Positions 46,490 to 56,599 of a stretch of 64,000 nucleotides of DNA are shown here, in pieces. Both the position numbers and the translations under genes were made by a program. Source of the stretch: Sipunculus nudus (Eukaryota > Annelida > Sipuncula > Golfingiida > Sipunculidae); assembly GCA_026874595.1 (NCBI GenBank), contig CM049322.1, positions 32,942,340 to 33,006,339 of the forward strand, given 5' to 3'. The notes beneath the pieces were generated by a model. It was not told the origin of the DNA. It ran no database searches and worked only from the letters and a program-made list of their open reading frames with translations. Position 1 is the stretch's first letter, and each line of letters begins with the position of its first letter.

Positions 46490-48957
46490 GGAAATACCTG
46501 ATATATTGTGTTACTTTAAAATAATGACAAATGAATGGAGTCAGATAAATCTAACAATATTTTAAAAGCTATATTTTGTTTACTTTTTGATCAAGAAGTG
46601 GTACTATGTAAAATACCACAGAATTTCATTGACGATTTCCTAATGGAAATGACTCAAATTTATCTTTTATTTAAACTTATAAAAGCCCCCATCTATTTCA
46701 CAAGAATGTCAGGGAAGACATTTAGTTTTTGCATTGCTTACTTATACAAACCTTTGTATATTGCAGTTATATATGGCTAGTTACCTTATTACACTTTATA
46801 TTTATACACTTAATTGAATGTTATTTCAATATAACTGTGTTTTGTTGAATACAGTATACATGTTATTGTTTATTTATTATAAATTATTAAGTTATTATTA
46901 ATTTACCATTTATTACTTTTTTCATGTGACTGCATATTATGTATCATGTATTATGTAAGTTCATATGTTGGATCTACGGGCCGGAGGCCTCCATTTCCAG
47001 AATAAAGATATATTTCAATTTCAATATATATATCGAATCATACTATTGTGAGTATATCATAATATTAAGTTGTTTACAAAAATGTCACATAAGAAATTCA
47101 TTTTATTTAATAATAAAATCTGTGTTTTTTTTCATATATAATAAAACCTGACTTGTAAGACTTTTAATATTACAGGTCTATCAAATAAGATGTCAATTTA
47201 ATTACTCCACATGAGAGCAAAACTCAACAGCATTAGAAAATTAAGTGTATCTAGGGTGTATTTAAGAACTAATAAACCATTCATTATCCAAAATATAGAG
47301 TACGTAGTATATAGATAAAATCTGATTACCTCTTTTTTTTAAGGAGGTAAATCAGCCACACCTGGCAGTCAGCAACTAATTTGTCATCACTTGCCGTAAT
47401 TAGAGGGGTGGTAACGCCCAAACCCTGGGTACAAATACACCTGGGGTGATACGCAAACCATAATGTACAGGAACAATGTGATAACTACCCGTAACTCACA
47501 CGAGACTGTTACCCTGTCGTAAACTAGTTAATTGTCTGGAGAAGCCTCGTAAACCTCGCTCAGCATGAACCTGAACCACTGAACCTTGCCATTGGCATTA
47601 TCTGTTCCTGTGTATTACAACGGAGCATATAGCTTCGCAAAATTCTCACACCTGTGCGTAATCATTTCTGATGAAAAAAGGTCATGAGTTCAAATCCTAC
47701 CTAATCAAGTCTCTTGATAAATCAATTGTATTATATTTTCTAATGTCTTCTTTTTATCACACAAATCTATGATAATGCTTTATTCTCTGTCTAAAAAAAA
47801 AGGGTCACGCCTCTAATTCCTACTTTATCATATATCTCAGTATATTAATCTGAATATGAAGTCAGCTAAAGTCAATAAAACTGGTAAATACTGTATCAAT
47901 TCTTACTGAAACGTCAGTAATCCTGAATTCTAATATTTCCAATCCTGATAAATTCTGATATATTTGCTGTACTAAGAATATACATTATATTAAATATACG
48001 CTGATGAAACAAGGTCACGAGTTCAATTCCTACCATATTTGGTTTCTTTGTATATAAATCTAAATAAAACATCACAGAAATGTAATCCTGTGATATTCTG
48101 TAACATGGTAATTAACCTTGCCTATTATATATAAATAAGACAAAAAAATTTAAATAAAAAAAATTCTTGAGATATCTCATTATTATTTCTTATTACAGAA
48201 TAAAATGTATTCTGTATAAAGCAGGTCTATGAGAGTGGGACAAGCTCTAGTAATTCCTCATAAAACAAAGTACTGTTATAAGTTCAATACCCATCAAATC
48301 TAAACAAATGCAACATAGTAATAAGATAAGAGAATATCATTACAATATTTTTGTAAATGGCAGTTTTCTCTTTTTCATGTTTGAGCTCATCAACCTGTCT
48401 TGTTATTTTAATTACTTGATTCAATTTCTAAGGTTCAACTTATGTCATTATCATAAAAACATCAAATTCCAATGACCATTTCTTACATTTGTCTATAAAT
48501 TCATCCCATATTTTTGCATGATTTTTTCTTCATTCCAGTCACATTTTAAAATATGACATTTAACCTTAAAATTAGTTCTGATTTTATCAATTATCCCTTA
48601 AAATAGATTACAATTTAAGCACTCTTGCAATATGTACAAGGCATATAAGGTTCTTTCACTTCTCATATTATAAAATGTTACTTTTCTTAATGTACACCAA
48701 TAAGTCAATTATTTGATAAATTATCTTTTAATGCAGATGTTAAATATTACTAAGAGATCTGCAGGAATGGAATGAAGCACATTTTTTTAGTCATGAGTAT
48801 ATTTACAAAGGAGCAATAATAAATAATAAATATTAATAATACAATTAATCAAATAGTCTATTTGTGAACTTTAAAGAGTTTGCAAACAACCAACTGGGAA
48901 AGAAAACACTAACAGGACCGAAAGAAAAGTTCTACCAGTGTCTGTCATACTCAACAG
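46490..48957. other. AT-rich non-coding stretch with B-box-like repeats
   Basis: GGTCATGAGTTCAAATCCTA-type words recur at 47680, 47803, 48013 and about 48270, each resembling a polymerase III B-box. They may be remnants of SINE 3' ends or a decayed tandem array. Bases 47360-47660 are GC-richer without ORFs. No gene. Confidence 0.35.
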
Positions 48958-49024
48958 AATCCAGCCTCAGGCGAAGAAAACAGCAACAACATTAAAACAT
49001 CTGCCATTATCCATGATTGCACAG
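48958..49024 (+). CDS. Weak internal-exon candidate
   Basis: The acceptor AGTGTCTGTCATACTCAACAG is followed by 67 bases and a donor, CACAG|GTAAAAAT. Two frames are open across it (IQPQAKKTATTLKHLPLSMI and NPASGEENSNNIKTSAIIHD), so frame cannot be chosen. The 200 bases that follow are also open in two frames and hold an X-box-like word at 49059-49072. No partner exon was found. Confidence 0.15.
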
Positions 49025-49388
49025 GTAAAAATCCATCCAGTATGCATGGCAACTCTCAGTTGTCATGGAAACATGACATGTGGTATCCAAGCGGCACAGA
49101 ACTGCATGAAAAACGAAGAATACATCACCAAGGGATACCCACCACCACCACCATCAAGGATTTCACGACTGACCAAACGCACTTTAGACCTTCACGCTGC
49201 CACCCCTGTAACAAACAATGGCACCTGCCAAATTTGACTGAGGGACTGAACCATTGTGAAAGTCAGGGGTGACAGGTGGCAACCTTCCAGGCATGAGGGC
49301 TGCTTCTGTGTTATAATTCTAGTTCTCTTGTTTTGCCCTGCAGCTCAGAGGAGCGGGGCTCATCTTGAATGATTTTACCACACCCAGC

Positions 49389-49404
49389 TTCCCCCCCCCC
49401 CCCC
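49389..49404. repeat. C homopolymer
   Basis: A run of about 15 C within a pyrimidine-rich tract (49385-49410). Length is uncertain in any assembly. Confidence 0.8.
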
Positions 49405-50168
49405 TTCCCCAGTGTAGATGTGGGCACAGTGTTCTTGAACTAACAGGCCTATCTAACACAACAAACTAGCATCAACATGCCCAGCCCTGCGCCAGTGCTT
49501 CAGTAAGCTCACCTGTTCTTATGCAGCCAGTGGCCTGTGCTTGGCCAGTCTGATATTAACAAATTCACAGTCACTCAAGACTTCACCAGACTGACAGTTA
49601 CAAATTCATCGGTCTGTAGGCATTCTCCTGGACTGAGTCACATTTGACCGTCTCTTTGAGTTGTTATAAAATATAAATTCTTTTTTTTTAATGAAATTTT
49701 TATGAATTAAGTATTATTATTTTTTATGGTAGTACTATAAAAGTTGCTCTATATCATGTAATTTGCCCATAGTCATATGATATATTGTTATAGATAAACT
49801 TCCTTATAGTTTTCAAAGTACCAAACTGTTCAAATTAAGAGCAAAGTCTATTATTGTTATAGTAGTTGGTAAGTCTTAATAGACTTAATGGTAAAACTTG
49901 AAGTCTAGACTAGTTAACATTCATTTCAGCGCAGTGAACCCTAATTCTGTTTTAATTTTTAATTAATCTGAAATTAAAACATGAAGGATATACTTTATAC
50001 CTTGAGTTATCCAAGTAAAATGTTTTAAGTAACAAAAATGTAAGAAAATGCAAGGTAAGAAGAGCAAGCAATAGCTATTATTACAGGCATAAATATACTG
50101 CGATCCCTGGGTAAGAAAAGGCAGAAACAAAATGTTTGGCAGAAATGAAAACATAGTTTTTGGTTTAC

Positions 50169-50255
50169 CTGAACTCGAGGTGACCTACGATGATTTTTCT
50201 TCGTCTGCTTACCTGCCATTTTGAGAAACCATGACAATAATCCAGCAACAACCAT
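50169..50255 (-). CDS. Candidate first coding exon, short hydrophobic start then basic stretch
   Basis: GCCATGG, an optimal start context, opens MVVAGLLSWFLKMAGKQTKK then NHRRSPRVQ, ending at CAG|GTAAAC (50169/50168) in phase 0. A stronger donor inside it, ATGGCAG|GTAAGC at 50213/50212, would end the exon in phase 1. The first 13 residues are hydrophobic and the rest strongly basic, like a signal anchor followed by a cytosolic basic tail. That reading is inferred. It lies about 1 kb downstream of a possible minus-strand terminal exon, as expected for the next gene in line. No family is recognised and the next exon was not found. Confidence 0.3.
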
Positions 50256-51244
50256 GGCAATGAACAAGCCCGATCAAGCGTGGGTGACACTCAAACATCC
50301 AATCATTGTTACTTCCTTACATTATATACCAGTTCTCACATCTGTATATCGTGCAAATCTTATGATTTTCAAAGTACTCTGATGCAATAAAGTTATTTAA
50401 GAGCTGAAATGCATTTATAATTGACAAAAATAATTAAAGTTAAGAAATATCTTTAATTATAAGCTGAGATGTAATTCTCGGTATTAATGTTATTATAGTT
50501 GACTAATATTTATTTAATCACGTTGATTGATGTACTGATAATGGATTCTAAGAACTGAGTGCTTTTACAGTTGAAAGTGACATGATGTTTTTCAGAATTT
50601 CAAGTATATACTAACAGGCAATATATTCCAGTTATTAATTACCATTAAACTTGACATTTTATGTTATTATCTAAACTGATATGTAATTCCTGATATTAAG
50701 ATTTTGAACACCTAAATTTTTCATTAACAGATTCAATAGGAAGCATGTGGGAGTTATTATCTTTAAACACTCTCACAGGAAACACATCAGAATAAAATCT
50801 TCATACATTTATTTAGAGATCAGAAACTGTGATACACTTTACATTTATCCCATACTGTGAACACATTCAGTGATTTTGATTAAAAATTCACACACAGCAT
50901 CTAGACACTGCAACAAAAAAGAAAGGAATTTGTGACACAAACTTCAAATTACAGGACAGATTTGATTATACTAATTATGACCAATTGATAGATTTCAATC
51001 AATTATTTAATTAGATACATTTTACCAGTTCATATTTCATAAGACCATGCAAATGTGCACATCTCTTCCCAGAATTAACATTTGAATTAATTTTCAAAGA
51101 AATGTTTCCTGGCTTTAATCCAATTTATACTCAATTAATTATCCAATACTGTGTCAGTAACAACTTCTTAATAACTCATGGATGCCAAGCTACAACAAGT
51201 TATGATATTAATGAAATATCTCTTTAACATTCAGCACCTCTGGT

Positions 51245-51250
51245 TTTATT
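51245..51250 (-). terminator. AATAAA poly(A) signal
   Basis: AATAAA on the minus strand, about 60 bases past the TAG of the 51.3-kb frame. The word is common in AT-rich DNA, so its value comes only from position. Confidence 0.35.
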
Positions 51251-51310
51251 TTTTTACTAATTTTTGTAATACTATGCCAGAATCACATGAATTTTATCAG
51301 TATGCCATTT

Positions 51311-51454
51311 CTACACCAGGAATTGCTGTACTGAAGTGCATGTGTACTTAACATCACAGCAGTCTGGAACCAACTTCAATCCACATCTACCTGTATAACA
51401 TTCACTTAAATCTATGTCACAGTTCCACAGAAATGTCTGCAAGTCAACAAGGAT
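51311..51454 (-). CDS. Candidate terminal exon, cysteine-rich C-terminus
   Basis: A T-rich acceptor (AATAATATTTTTGTTCAG) precedes 47 codons and TAG: ILVDLQTFLWNCDIDLSECY, then TGRCGLKLVPDCCDVKYTCT, then SVQQFLV. Six cysteines in 29 residues (C-x7-C-x3-C-x8-CC-x6-C, from about residue 12 to 39) suggest a disulfide-bonded extracellular domain. An AATAAA follows about 60 bases after the stop. The frame is also open upstream of the acceptor for some 60 codons (to 51640) without an ATG, so the exon may be longer. A 54-base duplication lies at its far end (51570-51660). Upstream exons would lie to the right. The family is not recognised. Confidence 0.42.
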   Translation of the reverse strand: MLVDLQTFLWNCDIDLSECYTGRCGLKLVPDCCDVKYTCTSVQQFLV

Positions 51455-51836
51455 CTGAACAAAAATATTATTTGATGCAATGAAAATATGGATTATCTTA
51501 TAAAGATAATCTGTTACATTGATAGATTGTTCAGGTGGTGGGTAACACGTGAAGGTAAATGTTACATCTATTTGATAAAGGCCCACAATATGTTCTATTT
51601 TACATAACAATTTATTCAAATATTTGATAAAAGGCCAACAATACTCTCTATTTTATGTTACAATTTATACAAATATCCAAGATATTTTACATCAGGTTTA
51701 TATGTTTTCATAATCATCTAATATGAAATTTACATAATCATTTATTGTTTACACACAGCCAAAAATTGTTTTTTTTTTATAAATATCATTTTATTAAATG
51801 TAGTACTGAAGTCCAATCTAAATATATATTATTCAT

Positions 51837-52141
51837 CAGTGTTGTAGACCAGTCACGACCCTCTAAGACCAGGACCGAGTTCTTGCCATGACCCTGAGGC
51901 AAAGACCGAGTCTGAGTCATGGACCTCCGAGTCACCACCAACCAAGTCCGAGTCCATACAACATATTCTGGTTACAACTCAAAAACATGTATACAAACTA
52001 GGTCAAAATTATATGGCCTTGGACCATGACTGCAAGGCCGGATGGCTCGAGGCAGAGTCAGACTTCCAAAGCCAAGGCAGAGTCTCAGGCTGGCAGAACA
52101 CAGCCTTGAGGCCAAGACCAGTCTCGAGACCTCCAACACTG
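51837..52141. mobile_element. hAT-like MITE, GAGTC-rich interior
   Basis: CAGTGTTGTAGACC at the left and the inverted CTCCAACACTG at the right form short TIRs starting CAGTGTTG, the form seen in hAT transposons. The 305-base interior is built of GACC/GAGTC/CTGAGTC words on the plus strand (a decayed CTCGGTCTTGG-type low-complexity repeat). The 8-base flanks are only partly alike (TTATTCAT and TATTTAAT), so the target duplication has decayed or the call is wrong. Confidence 0.55.
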
Positions 52142-52202
52142 TATTTAATATTAACTAAATTATTTTTCTTGGATTGTAAAAATAGTTATTAAACTAATCA
52201 AG

Positions 52203-52386
52203 GCACTCTCCATGGCTCAGATGATAACATTCCATAGTCTATAGAGACGGAGGAAACCGTAGAATGGAGCAAACCACTGGCCTTGGACGGGTAACTACAA
52301 CTCACTCTCATGGCTACACCGGGATTAAACCCGGGTCACCAGCGGAGAGAGCAGAGTGTTTTACCGCTCGACTGTCCAGGCCCCTA
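52203..52386 (-). repeat. tRNA-derived SINE
   Basis: The minus strand reads GGACAGTCGAGCGGTAAAAC and then GACCCGGGTTTAATCCCGG, clear A- and B-boxes of a Leu/Ser-like tRNA head. It is followed by a GGTTTCCTCCGTCTC body. It is different from the SINE at 16.8 and 53.1 kb. Confidence 0.65.
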
Positions 52387-53142
52387 AATTCACTGTAGCT
52401 TAACTATCAAAATTATTCAAACAGAGCAGAGCTGCATGTAAACTACTGAAATGGTGGTTCAGAAAATAATACTTGACTTTGACTACCCTGATCAATGCAA
52501 ACTGGTTATGGACCTATCCTTTAAAAATTTGAAAAAAAAAAAATAACAAAAATTGAATAAAAATATTAAACCAGATTTCATAGATTTACTCAATCAAAAC
52601 AGGTTTTGATTTTTAATTATTATCATTCCTGGAACTAGAAGGTATGAAATTCAGAAGACTCAGGGCAACACTTTGTAATATTTTTGTTTTCATCATCAAT
52701 TTTCAGTTGAAAATGCCACATATGGTGACTAGTACTTGTAGTAAGATGGTGCCTAAAATCCTACTCTGCTGGCCATGAAGGAATCGTTTTACAACCTACA
52801 ACTATTTGAATATTGTACTATAAAATAAATAAGTACCCAGGGTTGTAATTACAGATAAAAGGGGTTTGTTCTCATGTTGTTGGGAGCACTTTACAGTAAA
52901 TGGCTAAAACGTGAGGAACGCCTGGATTTTCATCATCAAGGGAAGTGCTCCATCTGGGATTCTGCTAAGAGTACCTACACTAACTACCGGTATAACTTTA
53001 CCGAGGGTAGTTTTGTCAATGATCATTGTTAAATGAAAGCCTGGGATTCCATACAGAACATTCCAGATTCACCGTCGGCACTTCAGGATTTATGCTGTAA
53101 GTGAAAAGCAGTCAAAGACCCTTCTAAATTTTTTATTGAATA

Positions 53143-53525
53143 TTTTTTGTTGGAAGTAACAGCCTCTATTTTTTAATGCAAAACTTTACTAAGTATATGT
53201 ACATCTGTACAATTTCATTGTGGTTTCGGACTACGTGACAGGGAAGTATCACACGCTTCCTCTCATCATATTTCCTGGTGTTAACCAGAACTGGGAGACT
53301 ACTGCACCCGTTGCTGGGTCATACCACCAAAAAACCCCTGAAAGGCGCACTTGTTTGTGAGTGAAACACTGCCACTAGGCACAGCATTTCCATTTTCATT
53401 AAGCCAGAAGAGTGCTCACCCTGGGTGGTGGCTGACCGTGAAAAATCTCACTGCCATGGCTGAAATTTGAACTCACAATCTTCTGGCTTTGAGTCCTGTG
53501 CTCTACCCCTGAACCACAGAAGCTG
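53143..53525 (-). mobile_element. tRNA-derived SINE, copy 2
   Basis: Longer copy of the 16.8-kb SINE. The head has A-box GTGGTTCAGGGGTAGAGC and B-box GTGAGTTCAAATTTC, then the CACCCAGGGTGAGCACTCTT body and the AAAAAATAGAGGCTGTTACT tail. It carries about 90 bases (about 53215-53310) absent from copy 1, so either copy 1 is deleted or this is a second subfamily. Confidence 0.85.
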
Positions 53526-53886
53526 ATAAAAATCCTTATATTGGTATATCAGAATCTACATGGGGTGCTGTGATAGGAATGTAGCCTGTTTTCTGACCAT
53601 TTCCTGTGACCATGCCTGGCAAACCCCTAGGGAACCCCTCAGATTCTCAAATGACTGAATATGGTGTGTTATCATTGAGATACCATGTGATCGGATCGGC
53701 TAATCATTGTTCTGGTTTTGATTTACTGCGTGTCTGTTTTGATAATTATCGCTCAACCTGGAGAATACTGCATGTGAAGTCAGTCAGTTGATTTTGACAG
53801 GCAAACCAGCTGCCAAGCCGCCTTCCCATTTCTGTCATCATTATGGCCTTATGAAATCTGAATATTAAACTAGTATTTTAATAACA
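53526..53886. other. Unassigned stretch
   Basis: A 61-codon plus-strand frame from 53606 (MTMPGKPLGNPSDSQMTEYG) has no splice sites I trust. It starts 80 bases past the SINE. Probably not a gene. Confidence 0.3.
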
Positions 53887-54092
53887 AGGTATAACATGTT
53901 TCATCAAAGTATATCATGTTTTGTCAAGGTATATCACATTTTGTCCAAGTATATCATGTTTTGTCCAGGTATGTTTGTCCAGGTATATCATGTTTTGTAC
54001 AGGTATACCATGTTTTGGCACGGTATGCATGTTTTACTCTGGCACATCATGTTTTTCGCTCAGGTATATTATGTTTTAACCCAGGAGTATTA
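53887..54092. repeat. Tandem array, about 20-bp unit
   Basis: GGTATATCATGTTTTGTCCA recurs about ten times with substitutions and occasional deletions. The repeated CFVQVYHVL-type frames are by-products. Confidence 0.9.
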
Positions 54093-54099
54093 TTTCATC

Positions 54100-56461
54100 C
54101 AAATCACCTATAATATATATCAAGCTATCACAATGAGAAATTAAATCAAACATAAAACTGTTGAAACCCCTCTATCAGATATGTAATATATATAACAATT
54201 TTTTTTTCAAATAAAATATATCCTAGTAATGATCAGTAAATACTACTGACCTCATAGCAGGAAGACAGAAAAATAGAATGATATGATATATATTCACTCA
54301 TGCAAAAACAACAGCATGCCATCAGTACCTACCACAGCTCAGGGCTATAAATAGAATGGGGATTGTTTCTAAGCGATTTCCAACATTCCACAACAAATCA
54401 CCTTCATTCTATGCACAGTGTTCCGTTGTTCCACCTCACAGAGCTCACCTGGAGCTCAAACCGTCCCATATACATAAACCTTGATGTAACCATTTAATAA
54501 AAGAGCTGGACAAATAGACATCTTAGTGGTGTGCCGATTAATCAATAACATCAATGATTAGTCATTAAGCTGAATAATTGATTATTAGACTGGAAGGATT
54601 TTGCATTATCAATCACCAACAATTATGTGTGGACATTGGAAAAAAGTCAAAATATCAAGAAAAACTGTCTTATCTTATCAGAGATCTAAGAAAGACAAGA
54701 CACAAAGAAGTGAATTGACCTATCCATGAACTCTATGCGACCTTAATCTAATATTCATTCAATGAATAAACATAAGCATGAGACTAAGGAGCAACCAATC
54801 AGGTGACCTTAAACATTGTAAAGCATCAATCATCTGACAAAAACAAAATTTTGCATAATTTGACAAGAGCTCTGTCAAACAGAATACGTGTAGTCTGTAA
54901 ATACTACCAGTACCCATGTCGTCATGTTTTCCGGGATATTTTATTATACGAAGGAGACAGTATGGAAAGTTTCTAGGCTATAGGTTGCAGGAGCCATTCC
55001 TCCGACTCCCGAGTGAATAATAATGTCTTACCTGGCACATAATTCATATTGGACAAATAATCCAATATATATTGCAACACAGTTCATATATGACTGCGAT
55101 ATAGTAAACAATGGTCAGTTGATACCAGTTGATGACGTCAGTCAATACGACATCATGCGCCACTGCCCTTTGTGATGTCATTATTATGTTATAATCAGGT
55201 CTCGCTACCATGGGCATGGAAGTCCATATGTGTAGGAGCGTTTTGGGGGCTCATTATAATAATAAGTTAAAAGGGTGTAGCATTTGGGCTGTGGTAGAGA
55301 GGTCAATTGCATTAAAACTTAATCTTGTGCAGCCAAAAGGTTTCAAAGACCCGGCCATTATATTAATCTTTCAGCATAAAATACTAGTCAGACTGGATTT
55401 ACTCATTCAATAGTTTAGGTATAATTCTATACATCAAATTTCACGTTATTATAGAAGCTATGTAAAATAATTGATTTATTATCAAACATCAGTTGTTTTT
55501 TCTTTCAATCATGGAACAAGACTCCCACCACTAAACTTCACTTTTACCCATGCTGAAAATATATGCGTGATTCTAAACACTGCATACCTATAAAACAAAA
55601 CTATATATGTAAGGTAGTCCTTAATATCTAACAATTATCATTTGTATCCTGGGAACCTTTAGCTATACCAGTGATTATTTCTATCACTCACTCTTAATCA
55701 TATCAATGTCTCCAAGTGTTTCACTTCTGATCAGAGACTTCCACTTTAAAGAGATCAACTTTAAAACAAAAAGCCTCACTTTTACTGCATTCATCTATTA
55801 CTTTTATGCCTTCATTTATTTAAGGATAGTTTTAAACTTATTAAACAGAGAGAGAGTGAGGCATCCACAAAAAGTAGTCTTGAATTTAAAAGCTAACTTT
55901 TTTAAGGAAAGGTTCTTTCTTTGTCACTGTTACTGTATGAATGAAGAGGAAGGTTACCATTAAGTGTGCCTGTTAATCAATTAAATTGATGATTTGGTCA
56001 TTTTCTTTCAAAATCAATTAAACCAATTGCCTTTTTTGCATAATCAATTAAAAATGATTATGTATGCACATGCAAAGAATCTAATCCTGTCAGAGATATA
56101 CGAATACTGAGTAATGAACAGCTTCAACAAGGAACCTTGCGCAGACAACAAATGTCTGACGGCAAGTCGATCTTGGATGCTGGTGTATTGATGGTTACAT
56201 TATGAATACACCAATGTACATGTCAGATGTTTTACTGGGGTCAATATTTTAGGTAGTAGAATACAGCAGATTTCAAGGTAATGTGGAAAGTACATAAAAT
56301 AATTGATTACTAATCTATCATTGGTCCATTTTATTTTTCAATTATAGATTATAATTTAAAACCAATTCCTACCACTAGTGAGTATGCTTTGTTATTGAGC
56401 CTGCTGGATTTTAAGTTTAACATGCATTGGGCTCACAATAATCTATGTGTTAAAACTTGTG
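54100..56461. other. AT-rich non-coding stretch
   Basis: Bases 54900-55210 are GC-richer. A strong minus-strand donor there (GTGCCAG|GTAAGAC, about 55032) follows an ATG by 16 bases, too little to call. An 85-codon plus-strand frame at 55706-55963 lacks splice context. AATTAATTG-type words recur around 54540-54600 and 55980-56060. No gene is supported. Confidence 0.35.
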
Positions 56462-56582
56462 ATTCAGACTTAGGGTCCTACTGAGATTTCACCTGTCTGC
56501 CTTTGTGTCTCTGATGAGGTTTGAACTGGTATGAACCTTGAACTCCACAGTCCAAAGCCTTAACCACAAGGCTTCATCCAAT
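56462..56582 (-). repeat. tRNA-derived SINE head
   Basis: The minus strand reads GCCTTGTGGTTAAGGCTTTG GACTGTGG, then ACCAGTTCAAACCTC, giving A- and B-box-like halves. It shares the GGTTAAGGC head with the plus-strand copy at 41.7 kb. Confidence 0.55.
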
Positions 56583-56599
56583 CACCTATTACATGGCAA

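Noticed and set aside
53896-54144. Plus-strand ORF with CFVQVYHVL repeats
   Set aside because: Translation of the 20-bp tandem array.
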